A DNA stretch of 64,000 bases from Helcococcus massiliensis (GTDB taxonomy: Bacteria > Bacillota > Clostridia > Tissierellales > Peptoniphilaceae). The notes beneath the pieces are model-generated. The model searched no databases. It was not told the DNA's origin and saw only the letters and a program-made list of their open reading frames with translations. Below are positions 42,640 through 52,700 of the stretch, in pieces (within the stretch, counting starts at the first letter, position 1; each line of letters opens with the position of its first letter). The stretch is taken from contig NZ_OGVE01000004.1 in the NCBI RefSeq assembly GCF_900258485.1, forward strand, positions 62,001 to 126,000, read 5' to 3'. The position numbers were made by a program, and so were the translations under genes.

Positions 42640-43768
42640 TACTAGACTTTTGCATGGATATAATGTAATTGATGAATATACAGGTGCAGCTTCTATACCA
42701 ATTTATCAAACCTCAACCTTCCACAATTCAGAGTTATATTGTAAAAAACAAAAATACCAGTATTCTAGATTTTCAAATCCTACCATCGATGCATTAGAAG
42801 ATGGCTTTAGGTGTTTAGAAAAATCTAAATATGCTGTAAGTTTTTCATCAGGTATGGCGGCGATTACGACATCTCTTATGCTATTAGAAGCAGGAAATCA
42901 TGTGATTTTCCCCTTGGAAGTTTATGGAGGAACCTGCCAATTTTCAAATGCTATCTTGCCGGATTTTGCCATAGAAAGGTCTTATATAGATATGGCAAAC
43001 TTGGAAGAAGTAAAAAATAGTATAAAAGAAAATACAAGGATGATATATATTGAAACACCATCCAATCCTCTGCTTAAAATTTGTGATATAGATGAAATAA
43101 TAAAAATAGCTAAAGATCATAATCTACTAACAGTTGTAGACAATACCTTTATGACTAGCCTAGCCCAAGAACCTCTAAAGCTTGGAGCTGATATAGTTGT
43201 TGAAAGTGTAAGTAAATTTATAAATGGCCATAGTGACGTAATTGCTGGCTTAGCAGCTACCAATGACCAGGAAATTTATGAAAAATTAAAACTATACCAG
43301 AAGAATTTCGGTGCAATAGTAGGGGTTGAAGATGCCTGGTTGATTTTAAGGGGCATGAAAACCATGGGGATTAGGTTAAAAGAATCTGTGAAAAATGCTC
43401 AAGAGATAGCAGAGCTATTAGATAAGCATCCAAAAGTAAAGAATGTCTATTATCCAGGATTAAAAACACACCCTGGTCACGAAGTTCACTTTAAGCAAGC
43501 TACAAATGGGGGAGCAGTATTGTCCTTTGAATTATACAATGAAGAGGATATGAAAGAGTTTTTAAGAAGGTTGGAAATCCCTATTTTAGCTGTTTCCTTG
43601 GGTGGTGTCGAATCTATAATCTCCCATCCAGCTTCCATGTCTCATGCTTGCTTGTCTTGCGAAGAAAGGAAAAAGCAAGGGGTCACAGATTGCTTATTGA
43701 GATTATCATGCGGCATCGAAGATATAGAAGATTTAATTGCAGACTTTGAAAATGCATTGGATTTTTAA
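42629..43768 (+). CDS. Cys/Met-metabolism PLP enzyme (cystathionine/methionine gamma-lyase-like)
   Basis: A 379-residue fold-type I PLP enzyme. QYSRFSNPT, FSSGMAAI, the Asp in VVDNTFMT and the PLP lysine, Lys196, in ESVSKFINGHSD are present, and SLGGVESIISHPASMSH ends the active site. Methionine gamma-lyase, cystathionine gamma-lyase and gamma-synthase cannot be told apart by eye. Coupling to RidA and an importer favours a catabolic eliminase releasing an enamine, ammonia and a thiol or sulfide. Last gene before a terminator. Confidence 0.9.
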   Translation: MKDNTRLLHGYNVIDEYTGAASIPIYQTSTFHNSELYCKKQKYQYSRFSNPTIDALEDGFRCLEKSKYAVSFSSGMAAITTSLMLLEAGNHVIFPLEVYGGTCQFSNAILPDFAIERSYIDMANLEEVKNSIKENTRMIYIETPSNPLLKICDIDEIIKIAKDHNLLTVVDNTFMTSLAQEPLKLGADIVVESVSKFINGHSDVIAGLAATNDQEIYEKLKLYQKNFGAIVGVEDAWLILRGMKTMGIRLKESVKNAQEIAELLDKHPKVKNVYYPGLKTHPGHEVHFKQATNGGAVLSFELYNEEDMKEFLRRLEIPILAVSLGGVESIISHPASMSHACLSCEERKKQGVTDCLLRLSCGIEDIEDLIADFENALDF

Positions 43769-43774
43769 TATAAT

Positions 43775-43806
43775 AAGGTATTGTAAATATACAATACCTT
43801 TTTTTA
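43775..43806 (+). terminator. Terminator of the amino-acid cassette
   Basis: A perfect 11-bp stem (43775-43785 with 43790-43800), a four-base loop, then TTTTT. Confidence 0.85.
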
Positions 43807-43875
43807 TTTTAAATAATCTAGGTTATAAAGCAATTTTATTATGTAATATAAGTAGAAATTTAGGATTGATGAAGA

Positions 43876-44679
43876 ATGAGAATTATAACACTATCATCAG
43901 GTTCTGCGGGTAATTGTACCTATTTGGAATCTGATAAAAGTAAAATTTTAATAGATGTGGGTTTGACAGGGAAAATGGCTGTAAACCTTATGGCTATGGC
44001 AAATATCAAGGCAAATGAAATAGATGCTATATTTGTGACCCATGAACACATTGACCACATAAAGGGAGTTGGCGTCCTATCAAGAAAATACGACATCCCC
44101 ATTTATGCCAATGCTAAAACCTGGCTGGCCATGCAGGCAAAAATAGGTAAGATTGCTAGCAAAAATATAAATGTATTTAAGTCAAATACCTTTTTTAGCT
44201 TTAGAGACTTAGATATAAGAAATGTGTCAACCTTCCACGATGCTGCAGATCCTGTATTTTTTGTTTTTTATCAAAAGCAACAAAAGATATCCATATTGAC
44301 AGATACAGGTATAGTATCAAGTCCTATAATTGATGCAGTAAGAGATTCAAATATACTGATTTTAGAGTCCAACCATGATGAGAAGAGACTTATGGAAGGG
44401 CCTTATCCGCAAAGTTTGAAATATAGGATAAGGGGAGAATATGGTCATCTTTCAAATGACATGGCTCTGGAAATTGTTGATGAATTGGCACAAGCCAAGG
44501 GTGAAAAAATAATCTTAGGCCATCTTTCTTCTACAAACAATAGCAAAGAAATAGTTTATAGTGGTATGGAAACTTTATTAGTAAACAAGGGAATAAAAAT
44601 AGGAGATGACTTAGACCTAGAAGTTTCAGAAGAATTTAAACTTGGAAAACTTATAGATTTGGGAGGAGATTATTCATGA
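43876..44679 (+). CDS. walJ: WalJ/YycJ-type metallo-beta-lactamase fold hydrolase
   Basis: A 267-residue MBL-fold protein. The metal motif is THEHIDHIKG (about 55-64), following SSGSAGNCTYLES; further ligands lie in STFHDA and TDTGIV, and the C-terminal LGHLSSTNNS is typical of YycJ. In Bacilli it belongs to the walRKHIJ locus and is proposed to be a nuclease linking replication and cell division. Here the WalRK genes are absent but the neighbour RlmH is kept, with a four-base overlap. Confidence 0.88.
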   Translation: MRIITLSSGSAGNCTYLESDKSKILIDVGLTGKMAVNLMAMANIKANEIDAIFVTHEHIDHIKGVGVLSRKYDIPIYANAKTWLAMQAKIGKIASKNINVFKSNTFFSFRDLDIRNVSTFHDAADPVFFVFYQKQQKISILTDTGIVSSPIIDAVRDSNILILESNHDEKRLMEGPYPQSLKYRIRGEYGHLSNDMALEIVDELAQAKGEKIILGHLSSTNNSKEIVYSGMETLLVNKGIKIGDDLDLEVSEEFKLGKLIDLGGDYS

Positions 44680-45155
44680 ATATAGATATCATTACAGTAG
44701 GAAATATAAAAGAAAATTACTTGACCCAGGCTATAAATGAATACCTTAAACGCCTAAGACCCTATGCTAATGTAAATATCATTGAAATAAATGAATATCA
44801 ATTATCAAATAAGGCATCGGACAAAGAAATCGAGCAAGCTCTTGAAAAAGAAGACCAAGATATATTAGCTAAGATAAAGGAAAAGTCTTATGTAATTAGC
44901 CTAGCCATTGAAGGTAAGCAAGTCACTTCAGAGGCCTTGGCACAAAAAATAGAAGATCTAACTATAGATGGATATTCAGATATAACTTTCATAATAGGTG
45001 GATCTTATGGGATGTCAAATGAGCTGAAACAAAAATCTGATATGAAATTATCTTTTTCAAAGATGACCTTTCCCCATCAATTAATGAGGGTAATCCTTTT
45101 GGAACAAGTTTATAGGTCCTTCAAAATATTGAAAAATGAACCCTACCACAAGTAA
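44676..45155 (+). CDS. rlmH: 23S rRNA (pseudouridine1915-N3)-methyltransferase RlmH
   Basis: A 159-residue SPOUT methyltransferase. The N-terminus MNIDIITVGNIKENYL, the knot segment FIIGGSYGM and the C-terminal KMTFPHQLMRVILLEQVYRSFKI and NEPYHK are diagnostic. Its ATG overlaps the walJ stop (ATGA), and this pair is widely conserved in Firmicutes. Confidence 0.97.
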   Translation: MNIDIITVGNIKENYLTQAINEYLKRLRPYANVNIIEINEYQLSNKASDKEIEQALEKEDQDILAKIKEKSYVISLAIEGKQVTSEALAQKIEDLTIDGYSDITFIIGGSYGMSNELKQKSDMKLSFSKMTFPHQLMRVILLEQVYRSFKILKNEPYHK

Positions 45156-45213
45156 TGTTTAAGTAAAAATCCTTCTGGGTATATTATAGACTAGAAATCT
45201 AAAGGAGGATTTT

Positions 45214-45828
45214 ATGTATAAAAGAAGAGGAATAAAATTAACAGCTTTACTATTATCAGGACTAGTGTTTTTAACAGCATGTTCTAATGGTAAAACTAAT
45301 CAAAGTGAAACAACAAAAGAAACAGTGGTAGAACAAAATACTGAAACAAGGCAAGAAACAAAAGTAGAAGAAACCAAACAAACAGAAACTACTAATAATC
45401 AAGCTACCGCTAGCAAGGTAGATATAAATAGGGCAGTTGAAATATTTCATGATACTTTCTCTGACAAAGCTATAAATATTACACAAATAGATTATGATAG
45501 AGACAATGGTAGATACACCTATGAAATAGAAGGTTGGAAAGATAATCAAGAATATAAGATTGAAATTGATGCTGAAACAGAAGAAATCTTAAAGAAAGAA
45601 TCCGAAATGGATGACGATATTGATAGGGATAAGATTGTTATAGAGCTTGATAAAATTACAAGCCCAGAAAAGGCTATAGAAGAAGCTCTAAAACAAGCTA
45701 ATGCTACTAAGATAGAAGGTTGGGAACTTGACACCGAAAATGGAGTATTAGTATATGATATTGATGTTGAAGATGGTAAAAACGTTGTAATATCAGCAGA
45801 TGATGGAGCATTTATCAAATTTGACTAG
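45214..45828 (+). CDS. PepSY-domain lipoprotein
   Basis: A 204-residue secreted lipoprotein. The signal peptide (about 1-22) ends in a lipobox LTAC with Cys23. A Thr/Glu/Gln-rich spacer (about 24-65) follows, then two PepSY-like repeats (about 70-125 and 143-203), each with a helix AVEIFHDTF or EAIEEALKQA and a strand pattern YTYEIEG or LVYDIDVE. PepSY domains are thought to inhibit peptidases or stabilise surface proteins. It has its own terminator and no evident partner gene. Confidence 0.85.
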   Translation: MYKRRGIKLTALLLSGLVFLTACSNGKTNQSETTKETVVEQNTETRQETKVEETKQTETTNNQATASKVDINRAVEIFHDTFSDKAINITQIDYDRDNGRYTYEIEGWKDNQEYKIEIDAETEEILKKESEMDDDIDRDKIVIELDKITSPEKAIEEALKQANATKIEGWELDTENGVLVYDIDVEDGKNVVISADDGAFIKFD

Positions 45829-45854
45829 GAAATTAAATATATAAGTTAATAGTA

Positions 45855-45889
45855 AACACAGCTTGGGAATAATCCTGGCTGTGTTTTTT
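45855..45889 (+). terminator. Terminator after the PepSY lipoprotein gene
   Basis: An 8-bp stem AACACAGC/GCTGTGTT (45855-45862 and 45878-45885), then a T run. Confidence 0.8.
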
Positions 45890-45965
45890 ATTTAGTAAGA
45901 ATCCTTATTTCTGATATAATATATAGGAATATTGTTCTTAATTGAACACCATATAGGAGAAATAA

Positions 45966-46853
45966 ATGATTTTAGATTTAATTAAAGTTGTGATTCTTTC
46001 AATAGTTGAGGGAATTACAGAGTTTTTACCTGTTTCATCAACAGGACATATGATACTAGCAAATGAATTTGTTAAATTGTCACCAGAAAATTTTTCATAT
46101 AACTTTATGATAATAGTACAATTAGGGGCTATTTTATCAGTTATAGTGATTTACTTTAATAAGTTAAACCCTTTTTCAAAAGAAAAAAATCCAAAGGGAT
46201 TGATACCAAGCCATGTGTCACAAATGACAGGATTTAAAAAGATAGTAAATAATATTTACTTTTGGTTTAAAAATAATAAAACAGCCAACCTTTGGCTTAA
46301 AATAGTATTTGCTGTCTTACCAGCAGCGGTTTTAGGTGTATTATTTGACGATATAATAGAAGAAAAACTATTTGGACCTATGCCTGTAGCTGCAGCCCTT
46401 ATAGTTTACGGTATTATAATTATAATTTTAGAAAAAGCAAATGAAGGAAAAGAAAACTTCAAATTTACAAGTGTTTTTGACCTAGATTGGAAAACAGCAT
46501 TTTTAATAGGGTGTTTCCAAGTCTTGGCTATGTGGCCAGGTACATCAAGGTCTGCAGCAACTATTATAGGTGCTATGATCTTAGGATTAAATAGGACAGC
46601 AGCAGCTGACTTTTCATTCTTTTTAGCTATCCCAACCATGATAGGTGCTAGCTTATTAAAGATACTTAAGGCTTCAGGGATGACAAGCTGGCAATGGTTC
46701 TTAATCGGCCTAGGCTTTGTATTGTCATTTATAGTTGCCTATGTAGTTATTAAAAAATTCTTAGACTATATTAAAAAGAACGACTTCAAAGTATTTGGTT
46801 ATTATAGAATTGCTTTAGGTATTTTAGTTTTACTATATTTCGCTATATTTTAA
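45966..46853 (+). CDS. uppP: Undecaprenyl-diphosphatase UppP (BacA)
   Basis: A 295-residue polytopic phosphatase that recycles undecaprenyl pyrophosphate, the lipid carrier of wall synthesis, and gives bacitracin resistance. Both active-site motifs are visible: EGITEFLPVSSTGH (about 15-28) and PGTSRSAATIIGAM (about 190-203). It starts a run of envelope genes extending to the ABC exporter. It links functionally to the mevalonate operon, which supplies the isoprenoid. Confidence 0.97.
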   Translation: MILDLIKVVILSIVEGITEFLPVSSTGHMILANEFVKLSPENFSYNFMIIVQLGAILSVIVIYFNKLNPFSKEKNPKGLIPSHVSQMTGFKKIVNNIYFWFKNNKTANLWLKIVFAVLPAAVLGVLFDDIIEEKLFGPMPVAAALIVYGIIIIILEKANEGKENFKFTSVFDLDWKTAFLIGCFQVLAMWPGTSRSAATIIGAMILGLNRTAAADFSFFLAIPTMIGASLLKILKASGMTSWQWFLIGLGFVLSFIVAYVVIKKFLDYIKKNDFKVFGYYRIALGILVLLYFAIF

Positions 46854-46865
46854 TGAGGAGACCTT

Positions 46866-47861
46866 ATGAAAAGACTAAATAGAAGAGGTAAAATTATTTT
46901 TACTATATTAGCTATAGTTCTTATTTTTATCTTTTATAAACTTTATAAATTTAATAAATTAGACGCTAAGCTTGAAGTCTTTTCAGTAAGTCAAAGTGAT
47001 GGTATTCAAGATTTTGCTATTGTGGATGACAAATATTATAGTCTTGAAAACGGGAAAATTACAGCTTATGGTAAAAATGGTCAAATCTTTAGCCAAGATG
47101 CTAAAAATGCTATCAAGGTCCTTGCAGACAAAAGGATTTATACCTTTGACAAGGATGGTATAGTTAGAAAACTTGATAGGGAAAGTGGTAAGGAAAAGGA
47201 CCAAGTCAACTTAGAAATGGAAATAGTCCATGCTGAATTCCAAGATGATAGCATAATAGTTTATGGAAAAGATAAGGTCATAAGATTGAATAAAAAATTA
47301 AAGGTAAAAAATACCATGGACAAGGAAGATAATCCAGTAAAGTATGCCTTTAATAATGACTTAGAATCAGTTGTAAGTTTAACTTTAGATAAGGGAAAGG
47401 CAATTTCAAACTATTCTCTATATCAAAATCAAGAAAAAATATTCAATTTATCTACTAGTAGGGAAACTTTTATAGATACTAAAATAATTGGAAATAAGGC
47501 CATCCTCGTTTCAAATGCCTATATATATGTAATAGAAGATAGGGCAATAGTGGACAAGATTTTATTGAGAAATATCCAGGCCTTAGATACTTACAAGGAT
47601 GAGCTTGCCTTGGTTGACAAGGGCGAATTAAAACTATTTGATAGTGATTTAAATGGAAAGGTGCTTAAAGATTTATCAGAAGAAGCTATTGGTATATCCA
47701 TAAATAGGGGCGGAATAACTGTGCTTACAAAAACCAACCTTTATAGCTATAAAAAGCAAAATATAAGTTCTATTGGAGTTGAAAATCCCATATCCCTCTA
47801 TAAAAATGCTGGAAATGATTATGTGGTTTATAAAGATAAAATTGTAAAAGTGGAAAAATAG
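46866..47861 (+). CDS. Membrane-anchored protein with beta-propeller-like repeats, function unknown
   Basis: A 331-residue protein that I cannot name. A basic N-terminus precedes one membrane helix (about 10-26, IIFTILAIVLIFIFYKL). The rest alternates short beta strands with turns (for example DDKYYSLENGKITAYGKNGQIF, DKRIYTFDKDGIVRKLDRESGKE, NAYIYVIEDRAIV), a pattern like a PQQ or WD-type propeller. It would face the cell exterior. It is 12 bases after uppP and eight before mscS, so an envelope role is likely. Confidence 0.75.
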   Translation: MKRLNRRGKIIFTILAIVLIFIFYKLYKFNKLDAKLEVFSVSQSDGIQDFAIVDDKYYSLENGKITAYGKNGQIFSQDAKNAIKVLADKRIYTFDKDGIVRKLDRESGKEKDQVNLEMEIVHAEFQDDSIIVYGKDKVIRLNKKLKVKNTMDKEDNPVKYAFNNDLESVVSLTLDKGKAISNYSLYQNQEKIFNLSTSRETFIDTKIIGNKAILVSNAYIYVIEDRAIVDKILLRNIQALDTYKDELALVDKGELKLFDSDLNGKVLKDLSEEAIGISINRGGITVLTKTNLYSYKKQNISSIGVENPISLYKNAGNDYVVYKDKIVKVEK

Positions 47862-47869
47862 GAGTATAG

Positions 47870-48703
47870 ATGTTAAATAAATTATTCAATGATCTTAATT
47901 ATAGAGAATTTTTTAATCAATATCCTTTACTATTAAAATTAACAAAAGTCTTATTGATTATAGTAGTTGCTATTATTATCAAGGCTATAGTTAATCATCT
48001 TGTGAAAAAGGTAGAAATAAAGCAAGATAAGAAAATGCTAAATGTAGGTAAGGTTAAAACAATATTTTCCATACTTACAAATGTCCTAAACTTTGTAATA
48101 TACTTTATAGCCTTGACTCAAATTTTATCAGTCTTCAATATATCTACTAGTTCAATTTTAGCTGTAGCTGGGGTTGGTGGTATGGCTATAGCCTTTGCTT
48201 CCAAATCAATTATTGAAGACCTAATAAGTGGTGCCTTTATAATTATGGAGGACCAGTATGAAATAGGTCACTGGGTAACTATTGATGGTAAGGGTGGTAC
48301 AGTTATAGATGTAGGCATGAGGCTTACCAAGTTAAGAGATATAGATGGCAAGGAAATTATAATACCAAATAGAAATATTACAAGTGTTATAAACCATTCA
48401 ATAAATGATATGAGGGCTAGCGTTTTAGTCTATATATCAGACGATAGACCCTATACAGAGGTTGCTAAAAAAATCCAGGAAGCTGTAGATAAAGTCTATG
48501 ACTCTATGGACAATTTTGTAAGCAAACCAGAAATTTTAGGTGTTGATTCCTTTACCGAATTTGGATATACAGTTTTAGTTCAAGCAATGACAAAAAATGG
48601 TAGCCAATTTAATATCCAAAGAAAAATGAGGGAAGAAATTATAAAGTCCTTACAAGAGTCAGAGATTGAATTTTCAAGAATAGGTGATAAAGATGGAATA
48701 TAG
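47870..48703 (+). CDS. mscS: Small-conductance mechanosensitive channel (MscS family)
   Basis: A 277-residue channel with three membrane helices (about 21-45, 64-88 and 90-120). The pore helix TM3 is the Gly/Ala-rich AVAGVGGMAIAFASKSIIEDLISG, and the beta domain carries IGHWVTIDGKGGTVIDVGMRLTKLRDIDG and IPNR. The length is the minimal MscS size. It opens under membrane tension to release solutes. Confidence 0.95.
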   Translation: MLNKLFNDLNYREFFNQYPLLLKLTKVLLIIVVAIIIKAIVNHLVKKVEIKQDKKMLNVGKVKTIFSILTNVLNFVIYFIALTQILSVFNISTSSILAVAGVGGMAIAFASKSIIEDLISGAFIIMEDQYEIGHWVTIDGKGGTVIDVGMRLTKLRDIDGKEIIIPNRNITSVINHSINDMRASVLVYISDDRPYTEVAKKIQEAVDKVYDSMDNFVSKPEILGVDSFTEFGYTVLVQAMTKNGSQFNIQRKMREEIIKSLQESEIEFSRIGDKDGI

Positions 48704-48914
48704 GCTAGGAGACCTGGTCCAACTTAAAAAGGGCCATCCATGTGGACAAAATGAATGGATGGTCCTTCGTACAGGAGTTGATATGAAACTTAGGTGTACG
48801 GGTTGCGATAGGGAACTTTGGGTAAAAAGAGTTGATTTTAATAAAAATATAAGGAAAATCAAAAATAGTCAAGGAAAATTTGTTTCTATAAAAAATTTCA
48901 TTAGGGAAGAATAG
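48693..48914 (+). CDS. DUF951 family small protein
   Basis: A 73-residue protein: YRLGDLVQLKKGHPCGQNEW, then MKLRCTGCDRELWVKR. Cys at positions 17, 37 and 40 look like a zinc-ribbon remnant. This matches DUF951, often next to mscS and ychF in Firmicutes. The ATG at 48693 is preceded by AGGTG and overlaps mscS by 11 bases; an in-frame GTG nine bases earlier lacks a ribosome site. Function unknown, nucleic-acid binding possible. Confidence 0.87.
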   Translation: MEYRLGDLVQLKKGHPCGQNEWMVLRTGVDMKLRCTGCDRELWVKRVDFNKNIRKIKNSQGKFVSIKNFIREE

Positions 48915-48926
48915 TTTGGAGGAAGC

Positions 48927-49628
48927 ATGGCTTACATAGAATTTAATGACGTTCATAAGATATACAAGATGGGCAACAATGAAATCCATGCTAATAATGG
49001 GGTAAACTTCAGGATTGACAAGGGTGAATTTGTTGTCATGGTGGGAGCTTCAGGAGCTGGTAAGTCAACCACCTTAAACATACTTGGTGGCCTAGACACA
49101 GTATCTAAGGGCCAGGTAATAGTTGATGGAAATATCATATCTGACTATGATGAAAAGTCCCTTACTGAATATAGGAGATATGATATAGGTTTTGTTTTCC
49201 AATTCTATAATCTTATTTCTAACCTAACAAGCTTAGAAAATGTTGAAATGGCGACCCAGATAGTAGAGGATGCCTTTTCACCAAAGGAAACCTTGAAAAT
49301 GGTTGGGCTTGACCATAGGATTGACAACTTTCCATCCCAATTATCAGGTGGGGAACAGCAGAGGGTTGCCATAGCTAGGGCCCTTGCTAAAAATCCTAAG
49401 ATTTTACTTTGTGACGAACCTACCGGCGCCTTAGACTACAAGACAGGTAAGCAAATATTGAAACTTTTACATGACACATGTAGAAAAACTGGTACTACCG
49501 TCATTGTAATTACCCACAATGCTGCAATAGCACCAATGGCTGATAAGATCATACACTTGAAGGATGCGAAAGTGCAGAGTGTTGAAAAAAATGCTAGTCC
49601 AAAGGCAATTGAGGATATAGAATGGTGA
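48927..49628 (+). CDS. ABC transporter ATP-binding protein (MacB/LolD type)
   Basis: A 233-residue ATPase. Walker A is GASGAGKST, the Q-loop is [11 protein letters not shown], the signature is [14 protein letters not shown], Walker B is [12 protein letters not shown], and the His switch is VIVITHN. This subgroup pairs with FtsX-like permeases in mechanotransmission complexes and does not move substrate through a classic pore. The partner permease starts 79 bases later. Confidence 0.96.
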   Translation: MAYIEFNDVHKIYKMGNNEIHANNGVNFRIDKGEFVVMVGASGAGKSTTLNILGGLDTVSKGQVIVDGNIISDYDEKSLTEYRRYDIGFVFQFYNLISNLTSLENVEMATQIVEDAFSPKETLKMVGLDHRIDNFPSQLSGGEQQRVAIARALAKNPKILLCDEPTGALDYKTGKQILKLLHDTCRKTGTTVIVITHNAAIAPMADKIIHLKDAKVQSVEKNASPKAIEDIEW

Positions 49629-49707
49629 TAAAGACCTTGATTTATTTAAAACTGTCCTAAAAATTACTGAAGAAGGTAAGTTAGAACAAATATAAAAAGA
49701 GAGTTAT

Positions 49708-52700
49708 ATGAAGAAGTTTTTTACATCTTCCTTATGGAAGACCACTATTAGAACAATTAAAGATTCTTTTTCTAGGTACTTAGCTATCATAGCTATGACA
49801 GGCCTAAGTGCCATGGTATTTATTGGTCTAGCAGCTGGTGTTCCAAATATGAAAGCTATGCTAGTTGACAGGGTTCAAAGTCATGGTTTTCATGACCTCA
49901 AGGTGAATTCTTATACTGGGATAAGGGAGGAAGATAAAAAAATCTTGGAAGCCTTTGAAAAGGCTAAGGTAGAATACAGGTCAAACGAAGTATTTAACCT
50001 CAAAGATCAAAACTATTCTGTAAATATCTACCAAGATACAAAAGAAATAGATAAGTTTACTCCTGTTGAAGGAAGACTACCTGAGAATAAAAATGAAATA
50101 GCCTTGGATTACGCCTACCTTGAAGACCATGGCAATAAGATTGGTCAAAAAATTTCATTTATAAACAAGGAAAACCTTGATGAAGAAAATATTTTAAGTC
50201 AGGAAGAATTTGAAATAGTAGGATATGTAAATTCTGTTGAACACATTTCAAATACAAGAGATTCAGGACTTTCAGCCTCTGACTACTTTGCTGTAGTTAC
50301 AGTTGATGCCTTAAATAAGAAATATGCAGACACAGCCTTACTTAAAATACCAGCCTTGGCAGACTTTGATATTAGAAGTTTAGATTATAGGCATGAGGAA
50401 AGTATTTATTCAGATAAATTGAATGATCTTTTGGAACAAAGACCAAAGGAAGTTGAAAAATCTATCAAAGAAGAAGCTGAAGAAGAAATAAATAAAGGGA
50501 AGAAAGAAATCCAAGATGCTAAAGATGAATTAGCTAAGGGCCAAAAAGACCTAGACCAAGCTGATAAAGACTTAACTGAGGCTAAATCAGAACTAGACCA
50601 GGCCCAAGTTGATATCAGGGATGGAAAGAAAAAATTAGCTGATGGAGAAGAAAAACTAAAGAATAACATTGCAGCAGCTAGACAAAAGATTGAAGAGGGT
50701 CAAAGACAGATAGACCAGGGTCAAAAGGAAATTGACTCTGGCATGAAGAAATACCAAGCTTCCTTGTCTAAGTTTGAAAATGAAATACAAGCAGGAAAAG
50801 ATAAATTACAAGAAGAAGAAAATAAGATAAATAGTGGCAAGGCTGAACTAGACAAGTCCAAAGACCTATACAATGAGGCCTATACCGACTTCCAAGAAAA
50901 AATAAAGAGTGCAGAGGAAGATTTATCAAATAAGAAGGCTGATTTAGACAAGCTTAAGATAGCCCTTGACCAAGCAAAAAAAGACCCTAATTTTGACCAA
51001 GATAGGCTTGCACAGATGCAGGCAGAATACAATAAGGGCATGTATATGCTAGAAGCAGGTCAAGAACACTTAGAAGCAGAAAAAAATATGGGCCTTGAAA
51101 GATTTGCTGGTGAAAAAGAAAAACTTGACCAAGCTAGTCTTGAAATTGAAAATGGGCTAAATAAACTTGAACAAGCTAAGGAAGAGCTCAATGCAAAAGA
51201 AGCTAACTCAAGAGAACAGTTAGATCAAGCAAAGAAAAAACTAGATGAAAGCCAAGTTCAATTAAATGAAAAACAAAAAGAACTAAATGACAATCTAGCA
51301 AGGATAGATACAGAAGAGGCTAATGGTAAGGCTGAAATAGCTAGCCAAAGAAAGACCTTGGAAGATGCAGAAGACAAGTACCAAGAAGGTCTTGTTGACT
51401 ACCAAAACGGATTAAAAGACTATGAAGAAGGCCTTGAAACATTTGAAAAAGAAAAGGCAGAGGCCCTAGAAAAAATAGAAGATGCTGAAAAAGATATAGC
51501 AAAGGCAGAAAAGGATATAGAAAAAATAAAGGTTCCTTTATATGAAGTTGAAGGAAAGTATGACAACCAAAGCTTTTATTCAGTCTTATCTCAAGCTGAT
51601 AGCTTAAGAAACCTAGCTATAATCTTTACAAGTCTATTTTACCTGGTAGCTATCCTAGTTACTCTAACAACCATTCTAAGGATGATAGAAACGGACAGGT
51701 TACAAATAGGTACCTTTAAGGCTTTGGGATACTCAAAGGGATCTATACTAAGCAAGTTTATGGTTTATGGATTATCTGCTGGTTTAATCGGTACTCTCTT
51801 AGGTATAGTAATTGGTTTTTATATACTAATGCCACCAGTGGTAAATGCTTATTTATCAAGCACCGACCTTAATAATAGTCCTATGATATTTAAATGGCAG
51901 TTGGCCCTATTGATATTTGTTATATCAGTAGTTGTCATTGCCTTGACGGTGATTTTATCTGTTTCAAATTCTTTGAAAGAAAAAGCAGCAAACTTGATGA
52001 GACCAAAACCACCTAAAAAAGCAGTAAGGACAGTCTTCGAAAAGATTAAATTTATCTGGTCTAGGCTTTCTTTCTTAAATAAGATATCAGTAAGAAATAT
52101 CATGAGATCCAAGGTCAGATTGTTTATGACAATCTTTGCAGTTGCCGGATCCTTTGGACTTATAGCCATGGCCTTTGGTATATATAAATCCATAGTGAAT
52201 GTGTCAGACAAGCAATTTGAAGATATATACAAGTATGATTCGCAAATCATCTACAATAAAGATGCAGACGATTATGATGACTTTTTAGCAAGAGTTAAAA
52301 AAGATAGTGATGAGACTTTGAATATAATCCAAACTAGTGGGTCTATTAAAAATAAGTCAGACCTTAAAGAAGAAGTTAGTTTTGTAGCAGTTGAAGATAC
52401 AAATAAACTAAGTGATTTTATAGACTTAAGGTCCAAAAATGGAAAAGTAACCTATAAGCTAGAAGATGGAAAGATAATTATCAATGAAAAATTAGCTGAG
52501 ATAATGGGACTATCCGAAGGTGATCTATTAGAATTTAAAGATCCAAATGGAAAGTTTAGAAGTCTAGAAATAGGGCAAATCGTTGAACACTACCTGGGTC
52601 ACAAAATTTATATGACAGAAAACACCTACAAAAAAGAAGTTGATTCCTTACAAGAAAAAAATACTTTATTGGTAAAATTTGAAAATATGGATGAAGACCA

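Noticed and set aside
49629-49700. Protein-like stretch without a start codon between the ABC ATPase and permease genes
   Set aside because: One frame reads [22 protein letters not shown] before a stop, like the tail of a lost gene. But it is only about 25 codons, begins after an in-frame TAG, has no start codon, and the ATPase already ends in the normal EDIEW tail. Chance is enough to explain it.
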